64,000 bases of DNA from assembly GCF_052114605.1 (NCBI RefSeq), contig NZ_JBFRFB010000010.1, forward strand, positions 62,001-126,000. Reading direction: 5' to 3'. A model generated the notes under the pieces. That model saw only the letters and a list, made by a program, of their open reading frames with translations. It was not told the DNA's origin and made no database searches. The position numbers were made by a program, and so were the translations under genes. This DNA is from Microvirga sp052114605. GTDB lineage: Bacteria; Pseudomonadota; Alphaproteobacteria; Rhizobiales; Beijerinckiaceae. Shown here in pieces: positions 1 to 9,268 of this stretch; position 1 is the first letter of the stretch, and every line of letters starts with the position of its first letter.

Positions 1-637
1 ATAAAGCCGCAGCCTCGATAGTCGAAGGCACCTTAGGGTTGACGGTCTCTATCGCGGACAGGATCGCAACCCGCACCGGATCGACCCGCAAAGCTCGCGC
101 CAGGTCGATAGCGTTCTGAACGATGTGGACTTTGTCCTCCAGCGTCGGCGCGATATTGATGGCGGCATCCGTGATGATAAGCGCCGTCTCATGCGTCGGA
201 ACGTCCATGACGAAGCAGTGACTGATCCGGCGTGCAGTGCGCAGCCCACCCTCGCGGCGGACCACGGCCGCCATGAGCTCATCCGTGTGCAGACTGCCTT
301 TCATCAAAGCATCGGCATCACCGGATTTGACAAGCTCCACGGCCTTTTCGGCTGCCTCATGGCTATACTGGGCATCGACGACGCGCATTCGGGAGACGTC
401 CTTGCCGAGCGCCTCCGCAGCAGCCTTGATCCTGGCTAGCGGTCCGACCAGGATCGGCTCGATCAGTCCAAGATCAGCCGCCTCGAAGACCGCTCCGAGG
501 GATGCCGCGTCGCAAGGGTAGGCCACAGCCACCTTCAGCTTTGGGACAGATTGAGCCTCAGCGACCAGCCGCTCATACTTGTCATGTCGCCGCGTATCTT
601 GCTGTGGCGTACCTTGCGTCGGAACCGCAACCGTCAT
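1..637 (-). CDS. pta: phosphate acetyl/butyryltransferase, N-terminal 212 residues (runs off the window)
   Basis: Transfers an acyl group between CoA and phosphate, linking acetyl-CoA (or butyryl-CoA) to the acyl phosphate used by acetate or butyrate kinase in the cytoplasm. The translated start is followed by typical PTA/PTB blocks: LIEPILVGP near residue 60, DADALMKGSLHTDELM near 108-122, and MDVPTHETALIITDAAINIAP split around residues 144-164. The protein begins directly at the transferase domain, so the MaoC-like hydratase domain of the bifunctional relatives is absent. The ATG at 637 is preceded six bases upstream by GGAG. No stop occurs before base 1, so roughly the last third is outside the window. 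An AraC-type promoter element lies about 130 bases upstream (764-816). The family is well supported; the acyl preference cannot be decided. Confidence 0.9.
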   Translation of the reverse strand, partial: MTVAVPTQGTPQQDTRRHDKYERLVAEAQSVPKLKVAVAYPCDAASLGAVFEAADLGLIEPILVGPLARIKAAAEALGKDVSRMRVVDAQYSHEAAEKAVELVKSGDADALMKGSLHTDELMAAVVRREGGLRTARRISHCFVMDVPTHETALIITDAAINIAPTLEDKVHIVQNAIDLARALRVDPVRVAILSAIETVNPKVPSTIEAAAL

Positions 638-763
638 GATGATCTCCGCGCTCTGCTCCTGACGGGCGGCCGCAATGGGCCACCGGTTGCCGCCGGATTT
701 GCGAGTCGTTGGCCGGAACACGTGTCATGCCAAATCTCGTCATACGGCTCATATGAGAAGGCG

Positions 764-816
764 ATTATGATCCTTCCGACATTCGCTGCTTGACCGGTTG
801 AGCCAATGCTTTGACA
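764..816 (-). promoter_or_regulatory. AraC-type promoter A, upstream of the phosphotransacetylase gene
   Basis: Read on the minus strand this is TGTCAA, 15 bases, GGTCAAGCA, 17 bases, CATAAT. The two GTCAA half-sites start exactly 21 bp apart, which is two helical turns, and the second overlaps the place of a -35 box. The -10-like CATAAT is at 764-769. The same arrangement occurs at 1411-1463 and 4892-4944. The layout fits activation by an AraC-family protein bound next to RNA polymerase; which regulator binds is inferred. Confidence 0.6.
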
Positions 817-901
817 GTTTAGGACTGCCCGCCGGGGAAGAGAGCGGTCAAATTCGCCCTCACGACGATGATGGACCTGACTTGATCCCACGGCGACTGG
901 C

Positions 902-1357
902 TCAGAGAGGCTTTTCCATAGGACTTTGAAGCTCGCCCTGCCTCCGATTGCCGCCATAACGCCGCAGTTTACGGAAACGTCTTTTTGGGACACGAAGGTG
1001 GCAGGCACGCCACGCAGACGGAGTCTGACCCGACCAACGCCGGAACGCACGCGTGAATGCGCTAGGCTCGGAATATCTGAGAACCGTCGCGATCTGACTA
1101 AGCTCCATGTCGGTGTTGGCCAGCAGATCACATGCGATCTCGAAGCGGACCTCATTGGCTACCTGCCGGAATGCAAGTCCCTCAATGCGCAGGTGTCGGC
1201 TCAAGGTGCGGCGGTGCATCGAGAAGAGACGGGCGATTGTGGCGGCGGAACAGGTGTCCCGCAACAGTTCCGTTCGTAGCAGGCGGCGTAAATCCCTCGT
1301 CAAGGGGCCGACGATAAGGGTCGTGTCTGATCCGTCTGCCGTTTGGGTAGATGGCAT
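902..1357 (-). CDS. AraC-family protein consisting only of the HTH DNA-binding domain
   Basis: About 150 residues that align with the C-terminal DNA-binding domain of AraC regulators and lack any effector domain. The first helix-turn-helix ends in MHRRTLSRHL (about residues 49-58) and the second in YSEPSAFTRAFRRWSGQTP. Both are almost the same as in the full-length AraC protein at 4955-6061, so the two probably recognise the same DNA site. A tail of about 35 residues rich in Arg follows the domain. Two in-frame ATGs exist; the one at 1357 is eight bases after AAGGAG and is preferred to 1363. Promoter copy B lies upstream. It could be a degraded duplicate or a working short regulator that competes with the larger protein; the sequence cannot decide. 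Confidence 0.75.
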   Translation of the reverse strand: MPSTQTADGSDTTLIVGPLTRDLRRLLRTELLRDTCSAATIARLFSMHRRTLSRHLRIEGLAFRQVANEVRFEIACDLLANTDMELSQIATVLRYSEPSAFTRAFRRWSGQTPSAWRACHLRVPKRRFRKLRRYGGNRRQGELQSPMEKPL

Positions 1358-1410
1358 CTCCATCGCTCCTTCCCCCTTCCTGACAGGCCTCGCTCTACCA
1401 AATCGATCTC

Positions 1411-1463
1411 ATCTTAGTCGCTACCTATCCGCCTGCTTGACCACTTGAGACTTTCTCTTGACA
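1411..1463 (-). promoter_or_regulatory. AraC-type promoter B, upstream of the HTH-only AraC gene
   Basis: Second copy of the element: on the minus strand TGTCAA, 15 bases, GGTCAAGCA, 17 bases, TAAGAT (-10-like box at 1411-1416). Half-site spacing is again 21 bp. It lies between the end of the mscS-like gene (1491) and the start of the short araC gene, which it would drive with a leader of about 45 bases. Confidence 0.6.
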
Positions 1464-1490
1464 GTTCAGGAAGGCCAGCAGGATGTTCGA

Positions 1491-3701
1491 CTAGACACCC
1501 TCTTCGGGCGGGGCTCCCTTAACGAGCTTGAGAGCTTGTCTGGCGGCGGCAGGCCCAGGGTCGTTGCTGCCCGACACCTGAACAGTCGGGAAGGCGAATT
1601 TGATCTCGTTCTCGTCGAAGGCCGTCTTGAGCAATGCGTAAGCTTTGCGGCGGATCACGAACTGCTCGCCTGGGCGCGTCATCATTTTCATGCGCAGCTG
1701 GATCGCGAAATCGCCGAACTGTTCGATACCCTGCATTTTCAGGGACTCGATGATATTGGGCGCGATTTCCGGATCCGCGGCCAAGTCCTTGCCGACCTGT
1801 TTGATGACCTTCTTGGCCCTGTCGATATCGGTATCGTAGGTGACGCTGATGGTCATCTTGTCGATAACCCAATCGCGGCTCATGTTTTCCACTGCCCCGA
1901 GCTGCCCATATGGGACTGTGAAGACCGGACCGCGATGATGCCGCAATTTGACAGAGCGGAATCCCAATTTTTCCACGGTGCCCTTGTAACTGCCGCTCTG
2001 GATATACTCGCCGACCCGGAAGGCATCGTCCAACAGATAGAAAACCCCACTGATGATGTCCCGGACCAGCGTCTGCGAACCGAAGCCGATGGCAACGCCG
2101 AAAATCCCCGCACCGGCGATCAATGGACCGATGTCCACGCCCAGCGACGAGAGGGTCATCAGCACAGCTACGACGGATAGCACGATGAAGGCGGCCATCC
2201 GGAACATCGGAAGCAAGGTTCGGATCCGCGCCTGACTCAAGGCAGTCTCGCTGCCTGGAGGCGCCTCGGCCTGCAGGCGCGAAAGGCGTCGGTCGATTTG
2301 TGTCTTCACCACCTGCCAGACAAGATCAGCAACGAGCAGGATGACAATGCTGCTGAGCACGCCGCGAACCAGCCTTGTTGCGACCGTATCGCGGCTGGTG
2401 AGCTCGACCGGATCGATGTTCCAGACCCAGGCCAGGAACAGGGCCGCTGCAACGATGAGAAGAGCTCGGATACCCCGGTCCAGATAAACGGCACTCAGTT
2501 CATGGCGGTTCGCAGCCTCTACGCCCTCTGGTGCCCGCAGCAGGTTTCGGGCGGAGCTTTGGGTTATCTTAACCGCCTGTGGCATCAAGACGGCAATAGT
2601 CAGGAGCCAGAATAGACCGATCAGCCCGGCAACCCACAATCCCCATAACAGGACCAGGTAGAGGGACATAAACCACGTTCTTGTGACATGGTGCCGAGGA
2701 GAACGTTCAGCGCCTTCCGGCAGCGGAACGAGTACAGGAGCAGGAGAAGGCGGCCATCGCCATACGGCTTCGATCGCCAGCGCCAGCAGGCCAAGCCCGA
2801 GAACGTAAGCGACGAGCCTGACTCCGCCCGGTGAGAATCCGAGGGTACGCACGAGCTCGACGGTCGCCCAGCCGAATGCGAACCATCCGACAAACAGCAC
2901 CAGGCGACGGTACCAGAACCGGGCCGCATAATCGGTCAAGGGAAGAACGCGCAGGGCTTTAGGATCGTGACCGTCCTCCGCCCATGGAGAGAGAAGGATC
3001 CGGCTACAAAGGATTGCGAACCGCAACAGGAGCGCCGCGACCAGATAGGCGAGTACGATCCGCCTCAGCAAGGGCGGCCAATCGAAAATGAGGAACGCGC
3101 CGACGCTCCCAATCGTGAAGACCGCAACATGTGCCAAACCGAACGCCATACGCCAGCCAACCATCCGCACGCGTTCGGCCACTGTCCCCACCGGACGGGA
3201 AAGGCTGCGGTGGCGCGCGGACGTCGTAGCCTTTCCGAGAATCCACTCAGCCCCGACACCAAGGCCGAGGAAGCCGAGAACGAGAAGAAGAACATCGAAG
3301 AGGGATCGACTCTGAAGTTCCTGCGCCAGCCTGTCGGCAGCCTGCCGGAATTCTTGCGGGAGGCCAGGTGCCGCTGACACAATGGAACCTAGATGCGTAC
3401 GCAGCGCTTCGACCCGCGTCGCCAGCATCTCGGAATCCATGCTTTGCGGCTCGGAGGCATTAGGCTCGCTCGGAGAAACCGCGGACTTCCGCTGCTGATC
3501 GATCCATATCCGAGTGGCAGGGTCATCCAGGAGCCTGAGAAGTTCCTGGACTTGCGGGGGCGGTGTCGTTGGACTTGAGGGTGCCTGCGGACCTGAGGGA
3601 GTTTGTGCGCAGGCAGGGCCGGCGCTCACCTGAGCCACGACCAGCGACAACAGCACCCATAAGGCACCGACCAAAGTCTGGAGGCGTCGCACGCTCACCA
3701 T
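1491..3701 (-). CDS. MscS-family mechanosensitive ion channel, 736 residues
   Basis: Inner-membrane channel of the large MscS/MscK class that opens under membrane tension to release solutes during osmotic downshift. An N-terminal signal sequence (to about residue 32) precedes a Pro-rich periplasmic segment, then about ten hydrophobic segments between residues 130 and 540. The MscS pore helix and beta domain follow, with GFGSQTLVRDIISGVFYLLDD split around residues 550-575 and VPYGQLGAVENMSRDW after it. It is much longer than E. coli MscS (286 residues), the extra length being N-terminal membrane helices. It is the last gene of a three-gene minus-strand operon, starting 10 bases after the small exported protein gene. 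The family is certain; gating properties are not. Confidence 0.92.
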   Translation of the reverse strand: MVSVRRLQTLVGALWVLLSLVVAQVSAGPACAQTPSGPQAPSSPTTPPPQVQELLRLLDDPATRIWIDQQRKSAVSPSEPNASEPQSMDSEMLATRVEALRTHLGSIVSAAPGLPQEFRQAADRLAQELQSRSLFDVLLLVLGFLGLGVGAEWILGKATTSARHRSLSRPVGTVAERVRMVGWRMAFGLAHVAVFTIGSVGAFLIFDWPPLLRRIVLAYLVAALLLRFAILCSRILLSPWAEDGHDPKALRVLPLTDYAARFWYRRLVLFVGWFAFGWATVELVRTLGFSPGGVRLVAYVLGLGLLALAIEAVWRWPPSPAPVLVPLPEGAERSPRHHVTRTWFMSLYLVLLWGLWVAGLIGLFWLLTIAVLMPQAVKITQSSARNLLRAPEGVEAANRHELSAVYLDRGIRALLIVAAALFLAWVWNIDPVELTSRDTVATRLVRGVLSSIVILLVADLVWQVVKTQIDRRLSRLQAEAPPGSETALSQARIRTLLPMFRMAAFIVLSVVAVLMTLSSLGVDIGPLIAGAGIFGVAIGFGSQTLVRDIISGVFYLLDDAFRVGEYIQSGSYKGTVEKLGFRSVKLRHHRGPVFTVPYGQLGAVENMSRDWVIDKMTISVTYDTDIDRAKKVIKQVGKDLAADPEIAPNIIESLKMQGIEQFGDFAIQLRMKMMTRPGEQFVIRRKAYALLKTAFDENEIKFAFPTVQVSGSNDPGPAAARQALKLVKGAPPEEGV

Positions 3702-3710
3702 CCTATTCCG

Positions 3711-4010
3711 TTATGGGCATTGATACACAATCTGGCCGTAGGAGTTCACGACTTGTCGGCAGCCGGGAGCAGCATAGTAATAGGTCCCCGCTGCGGCGGC
3801 TCCTGCGGCTGCTCCGTAAGTCACGGCCCGACGGGTTGTCCGCCGGGCTACGCCGGCATAGCTCATGGGTGTTGCAGGTCGCCCGACCCTCGCCTCCGCT
3901 TGGCCGATAAGCGAGCCGGACGGAGAAAGGCTGCCGGCGCTACAAAGCAGGACCGCAGCGCCAGCCAAGAACATGAATGCCGCGAGACGTTTTGGCTTCA
4001 GGGTAGTCAT
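3711..4010 (-). CDS. small exported protein of unknown function, 99 residues
   Basis: A lysine-containing N-terminus (MTTLKPKR) and a hydrophobic stretch over residues 9-27 form a signal peptide, with an AEAR cleavage-like site near residue 40. The mature part is about 60 residues, rich in Ala, Gly and Tyr, and holds two Cys (CRQVVNSYGQIVYQC) that could form one disulfide. Its start overlaps the stop of the DUF2092 gene by four bases (ATGA), so the two are translationally coupled, and the mscS-like gene follows 10 bases later. I recognise no enzymatic domain. A periplasmic or outer-membrane-associated role beside the DUF2092 protein is inferred from the coupling only. Confidence 0.8.
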   Translation of the reverse strand: MTTLKPKRLAAFMFLAGAAVLLCSAGSLSPSGSLIGQAEARVGRPATPMSYAGVARRTTRRAVTYGAAAGAAAAGTYYYAAPGCRQVVNSYGQIVYQCP

Positions 4011-4819
4011 TTGGCACCTCCGGGCACGACTCCAGCCGGAACTTCGTCGATGTCTTTCAGGACGGTGATCGAGACGCCGCTGGAACCGTCCAGTGGCTTG
4101 AATGCGAAGGCATCAGAGGCCGGACTGACGCCAGTCTTCCAATCCCTGAAGCGCAATGTGTACTGGGGTGCGGCGCCAACCGCCTTGCTCGTGATAACAT
4201 ATTTCCGGGGGACCGGATGCTCGCCAACCTCAACCCAGATCTGCCAATCGGTGTCGAGGTTGCGGAAGGCGAGATGCTCGCACTCGACGTCTTCTACAAC
4301 GCCCCGACCGATATGCTTGGCCTCCAGCACCCCGGCCATCAATTCCTCATAGGAATTCGACAGCAGAAGATCGGCTCCCGGCAGGTCGAGCTGCGCCTCG
4401 GCGCGGAGCCTGTCGACGACTTCGTCGAACGTGCCTGCGGCAGGCACCTGCGCAAACCGATTGCCGCCACGGTCATGCACCGTCACATTGGTGCCATCCG
4501 AGATGAGTTCGATATCGGCATACCCCCCAGTCCGGCTGATCCGGAACTTGTTCGGACGGCTCATGGTGACCTTGCCCGAGGCACTGAACTGAATCTTCTC
4601 GACCGCTGGGGTCACCACCTCGATGTCGGCATCGTAACTCAGGGACAAATTGTCCTGGCGGCTGACATAATCCGCCATGGCCTTCAGAATGTTCTGAGCT
4701 GCACCATCCTCGGCCCAGGCGGCAGGTGCATATGCACTAATGATGGCCATGCCAGCGAGAAAGCCGAACGCGGATTTCGTGAGCGCCACACCTGGACGTG
4801 AACCGATCCTCAGCTTCAC
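4007..4819 (-). CDS. DUF2092 family periplasmic protein
   Basis: About 270 residues. An N-terminal signal peptide (hydrophobic core GFLAGMAIISAYAPAAWA, cleavage after AWA) is followed by a LolA/LppX-like all-beta pattern typical of DUF2092: SFSYDADIEVV-type strand near residue 60, MSRPNKFRI, ISDGTNVTVHDRG, and a C-terminal PVPRKYVITSK region. The family is predicted to bind lipids or hydrophobic ligands in the periplasm; its biochemical role is unknown. I place the start at the GTG at 4819 because GGGGAGG stands eight bases before it; an upstream GTG at 4864 has no such site. It is first in the operon with the 99-residue protein and the MscS channel, behind AraC-type promoter C. Confidence 0.82.
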   Translation of the reverse strand: MKLRIGSRPGVALTKSAFGFLAGMAIISAYAPAAWAEDGAAQNILKAMADYVSRQDNLSLSYDADIEVVTPAVEKIQFSASGKVTMSRPNKFRISRTGGYADIELISDGTNVTVHDRGGNRFAQVPAAGTFDEVVDRLRAEAQLDLPGADLLLSNSYEELMAGVLEAKHIGRGVVEDVECEHLAFRNLDTDWQIWVEVGEHPVPRKYVITSKAVGAAPQYTLRFRDWKTGVSPASDAFAFKPLDGSSGVSITVLKDIDEVPAGVVPGGAK

Positions 4820-4891
4820 CGCGCGATCCTCCCCAAGCTTCCCACGGGAGCATCCAAGCTGCACCCTGCAGGAACAACAGCAGGCCGGATC

Positions 4892-4944
4892 ATTGTAAAC
4901 TTGCCTGAACGCCGTGCTTGACCGGCGGGGACAATCTCTTGACA
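4892..4944 (-). promoter_or_regulatory. AraC-type promoter C, upstream of the DUF2092-mscS operon
   Basis: Third copy of the element on the minus strand: TGTCAA, 15 bases, GGTCAAGCA, 17 bases, TACAAT (-10-like box at 4892-4897). An additional GGTCAA half-site lies at 4948-4953, beside the end of the adjacent araC gene. The predicted leader before the GTG at 4819 is about 65 bases. Confidence 0.6.
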
Positions 4945-4954
4945 GTTTTGACCG

Positions 4955-6061
4955 TCAGCCCGGGTGGCCCTCGCCGCGCCAGGCAGTGGGTGTCTGGCCC
5001 GACCAGCGCCGGAACGCTCGGGTGAAAGCGCTCGCCTCGGAATAGCCGAGGGCCGCCGCAATCTGTCCGAGTGGCACCTCGGTATCATGCAGTAGCTGAC
5101 GGGCGATTTCGAAGCGAATCTCGTTGGTAATCGCCCGATAGCCCATGCCGCTGCCCTTCAGGCGGCGGCTCAGGGTGCGGCGGTGCATGGCCAGCAGATC
5201 CGCAATGTCGTCCGCGGAGCATCGCTTGCTCGTCAAGCGAATGCGCAGCAGCCGGCGGATATCGTCCGACAGAGCGGAGCCTTGAGCACCCTTTATCTGC
5301 TGAATCCGCTCCTCCAGCAAAGCCCGCACCATAGGATCGGCCCCGGCAATCCGGTGATCCAGATCGCGGGCTGGAAAGACGACGACGGCTGTTTCCTGAT
5401 TGAACCGGACAGGCGCCCGGAAATGTAGCCTGTAAGGCTCCTGATCCGCCGGCACAGTCCGTGGCAACAACACCTCAACTGGATTCCAGCCAGCTCCGCA
5501 AAGGGCACGCAGGGCGTTGACCGAAACAGCGAGGGATCCATCTGAGATCTGATCCGCGCTCTCGGCCTCGGGCTGATAGACCGAGAAGGCGAACAGCGCC
5601 GTGTCTCCAATGACGGTGAGCGACGGGACGGCTCCTCGGTTTTGAATGCTAAGATTGGACACTAGCGCCCGCACGGCATCGCCGAGGGTTTCCGAGTGCT
5701 GCATCAGGCGCCCCACCATGCCCAGAGACAGGATCGTGGCGCGCTGGCCGACCAGAAGCCCGAAATGGGGGCAATTGGTTCGGGCCACGCACAGGGTGAG
5801 CAACCGCCCCAGTGCCGCATGGGGAATCACGTTCGTTCCATCGTCGAACAGGTGCGGGTCAAGTCCCGCCTCCCTGATGACCGAATCTGGATAAATGCCG
5901 AAATCGCGCAAGGCCGGCGAGATTTCCTTGGCGACCCCAAGGTGGATATAGCCCGGGGGAAGGGTCCGTTCGGGCCCCACCAGAATGGGAGACGATAAAG
6001 ATATGGGTCGTCCCGGACTTTTGTCCGTATCATCGAATGCAGGCCTGATGTCGTCAGTCAT
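4955..6061 (-). CDS. AraC-family transcriptional regulator with N-terminal arabinose-binding-like domain
   Basis: Full-length AraC-type activator of the OruR-like group. Residues about 30-220 form the effector domain (PHFGLLVGQRATILSLGMVGRL near residue 95-120 is typical), and residues about 260-360 hold the two helix-turn-helix motifs, MHRRTLSRRLKGSG and YSEASAFTRAFRRWSGQTP. The recognition helices are almost identical to those of the short AraC protein at 902-1357. The ATG at 6061 is preferred because AGAGG lies eight bases upstream; ATGs at 6067 and 6142 are alternatives. The gene ends just before promoter C, so it is the best candidate to control the three matching promoters in this region. 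Ligand unknown. Confidence 0.88.
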   Translation of the reverse strand: MTDDIRPAFDDTDKSPGRPISLSSPILVGPERTLPPGYIHLGVAKEISPALRDFGIYPDSVIREAGLDPHLFDDGTNVIPHAALGRLLTLCVARTNCPHFGLLVGQRATILSLGMVGRLMQHSETLGDAVRALVSNLSIQNRGAVPSLTVIGDTALFAFSVYQPEAESADQISDGSLAVSVNALRALCGAGWNPVEVLLPRTVPADQEPYRLHFRAPVRFNQETAVVVFPARDLDHRIAGADPMVRALLEERIQQIKGAQGSALSDDIRRLLRIRLTSKRCSADDIADLLAMHRRTLSRRLKGSGMGYRAITNEIRFEIARQLLHDTEVPLGQIAAALGYSEASAFTRAFRRWSGQTPTAWRGEGHPG

Positions 6062-6319
6062 CGCCATGGCCTCTTTGCAGAGGATTGGGAGTCCGACCCA
6101 GGACCGAATGGACGGCCCCGCTCGACGCCAACGCCTCAACACAGATCACGTTAACATAAGCTAATCGACAATTTGGGCCTAATCACGGAAATCGCCACTC
6201 TATTCCCTGCCCTTGTCCAATATAGTCAAAGGCATGCCCTGAAGCGCAGAACCATGGATACGCTTCGATGCGCCTGGAATTGCGCAATACACAGTTCCCG
6301 CGACAGGGGCCTATTTCCG

Positions 6320-7372
<1,053 letters not shown>

Positions 7373-7457
7373 GTCAGTTGTCCCTAACTGTCATATGAGC
7401 GCGTAACGTCATGCAAACTATGCCTAAAACCAAGCGTCAGGAGAAGCCTGCCATAGG

Positions 7458-8270
7458 CTATCCCTTGACGGCCCCCATCGTCAGACCACTCACGACGTAG
7501 CGCTGGAACACCATCGTCAGGATGAGGGCGGGCGCCATGATCGCGACGGATGCCGCCATGACTCCGCCCCAGTCGATATCGGCGTAGGAGAGGAAGTTGA
7601 ACACGGCGATCGGCAGCGTCCTCGTCTTCTCCATGCTGAGCACCTGAGAAAAGAGGAAGTTGTTCCAGGAAAAGATGAATGACAGGGTCGTGGCCGTGAT
7701 GATGCCGGGCCCGGACAAGGGAAGGATGATCTTAAGGAAGATGTAGTGCCGCGACGCGCCATCGATCATCGCCGATTCCTCGAGCTCCAAAGGAATGGTG
7801 TCGAAATAGCTCGACATGATCCAGACCACGATGGGCAGAGTGATAAGAACGTGGCTCAGCACCAGGGCCACGTAGCTGTCCATCAGCCCGAGGCGGGAGA
7901 AAATGATGTACCACGGCATCAGGAACGAGATGCCTGGCATCAGTCGCGCCAGAAGGATCACGAGCGCGAGCCGCCGTTGAGAAAAGCGTGCGATGGAATA
8001 GGCCGCCGGAAGGCCAAGCAGGAGCGACACGCCCACTGCAAAAACCGCAACAACTGTCGAATTGATGAAGTACCGGATGAAATCCTGCTCTTCGAACACC
8101 TTGTAATAGTTCTGGAACGTCGGGCTGAAGACGAATTTCGGCGGCCATGCGACGATGTCCACCTGGGTCTTGAGTGAGGAGGCCAGCATCCAAAGGAAAG
8201 GCATCAGCACGATCATGACCAGCATGACGACTGCGGCGTAAAACAGAATCGTGAATCCATTTTTTTTCAT
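7458..8270 (-). CDS. sugar ABC importer permease (MalG type)
   Basis: Inner-membrane subunit with six predicted helices over about 271 residues. The first helix is FTILFYAAVVMLVMIVLMPFLW split after the MKKNG start. The EAA loop that contacts the ATPase is visible as ELEESAMIDGASRHYIFLKIILP near residue 180. The start at 8270 is chosen because an upstream ATG at 8348 would overlap the preceding permease gene, which ends at 8303, and MKKNG is a typical N-terminus. It lies between the MalF-like permease and the ATPase and works with them as a transmembrane heterodimer. Confidence 0.9.
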   Translation of the reverse strand: MKKNGFTILFYAAVVMLVMIVLMPFLWMLASSLKTQVDIVAWPPKFVFSPTFQNYYKVFEEQDFIRYFINSTVVAVFAVGVSLLLGLPAAYSIARFSQRRLALVILLARLMPGISFLMPWYIIFSRLGLMDSYVALVLSHVLITLPIVVWIMSSYFDTIPLELEESAMIDGASRHYIFLKIILPLSGPGIITATTLSFIFSWNNFLFSQVLSMEKTRTLPIAVFNFLSYADIDWGGVMAASVAIMAPALILTMVFQRYVVSGLTMGAVKG

Positions 8271-8302
8271 GAATGATCTTGTCCTGCGTTGGATGTCACC
8301 GT

Positions 8303-9181
8303 TCAAGATGCCGTTCGTTTGCTCAAGCGTGTGATAGCCATGCTGCACACAAGGACGACAAAGAAGAGCACCACCAGGATGACCGCAGCCTGCCCCATGC
8401 GGAAATACTCGAAGCTATACTTATAACCGATGATGTTGAGCGTCTCCGAAGCATAGCCGGGGCCTCCGCCTGTCATCGCAAAGATAATGTCAAAGGTCTT
8501 GAGGGCATCGATCAGACGCAGGACGACGGCCGTAAGGATAACCGGCATCACCATCGGGAGCGTGATGAGCCGGATGATCTGCCATTCGTTTGCGCCATCG
8601 ATCCGCGCAGCCTCTGCCGACTCGTCGGAAAGGGCGGCAAGCCCGGCAAGCACGATCAGCGTGATCATGGGCGTCCATTGCCACACATCGACCAGGACAA
8701 GGGAGAACAGGACAGTGCTGGCATCGGAAATCCAAGAGCTGGCTGGCAGCCCAACTGACTCCAGAACGTAATTGGCCAACCCGATCGTCGGATCATAGAA
8801 AAGGTTGAACACAATTCCCACTGCGACCGGGGTCGCCACCAGAGGCAGGAGGAGCAGCAGCTTCACGAAGCCTCGACCGACGAAGGCGCGGTTCAGCAAC
8901 AGAGCGGCCGCCACTCCAAACACGGTCTCCAGCGCCACGGCGGAAACGGTGAAAGCGATCGTACGCCACAGGGACTGCAGAAAGCGCGGCTCGATCAACA
9001 CACGCCCGTAGTTCTCGAGGCCCACGAAGGATGGTGCAGTACCTGCCGTCAACGTCCAGTTCGTTAAGCTGATGTAGGTGGTGTAGAGGACTGGAAAGAC
9101 CATCAGCAGCGCGACGAAAAGGATCGCCGGCAGGGGATAGATCCAACGGATATTGCTGTCCGCGTAATTGTTCTGGGTCAT
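8303..9181 (-). CDS. sugar ABC importer permease (MalF type)
   Basis: Inner-membrane permease of about 292 residues with six helices (first one IYPLPAILFVALLMVFPVLY, residues 13-32) and the conserved EAA motif EAARIDGANEWQIIRLITLP near residue 195. The start MTQNNYADSN at 9181 is preceded by GAGAG and avoids the hairpin at 9231-9258 that a longer reading would translate. It forms the channel with the MalG-like subunit. Transcription would come from the binding-protein gene upstream, across the hairpin, which probably lowers permease expression relative to the binding protein. Confidence 0.9.
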   Translation of the reverse strand: MTQNNYADSNIRWIYPLPAILFVALLMVFPVLYTTYISLTNWTLTAGTAPSFVGLENYGRVLIEPRFLQSLWRTIAFTVSAVALETVFGVAAALLLNRAFVGRGFVKLLLLLPLVATPVAVGIVFNLFYDPTIGLANYVLESVGLPASSWISDASTVLFSLVLVDVWQWTPMITLIVLAGLAALSDESAEAARIDGANEWQIIRLITLPMVMPVILTAVVLRLIDALKTFDIIFAMTGGGPGYASETLNIIGYKYSFEYFRMGQAAVILVVLFFVVLVCSMAITRLSKRTAS

Positions 9182-9230
9182 AAACTCTCGACAGGTGCAA
9201 GCGCTCGGCGCGCTTGGTATTTCGGATCGA

Positions 9231-9258
9231 TGCCGCGCCGCCCGAAGGCGGCGCGGCA
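9231..9258 (-). promoter_or_regulatory. strong intercistronic hairpin with UUCG loop
   Basis: A perfect 12-bp inverted repeat (arms 9231-9242 and 9247-9258) closes a four-base loop that reads TTCG on the coding (minus) strand. UUCG loops are unusually stable in RNA. No U-run follows, so it is more likely to protect the 3' end of the binding-protein mRNA than to end transcription. Confidence 0.75.
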
Positions 9259-9268
9259 CTCCGGGAGC

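Noticed and set aside
789..4944. TTGACA hexamers as -35 boxes of plus-strand promoters
   Set aside because: No plus-strand gene follows any of the three copies, whereas all three precede minus-strand genes at consistent geometry with good -10 boxes on that strand.
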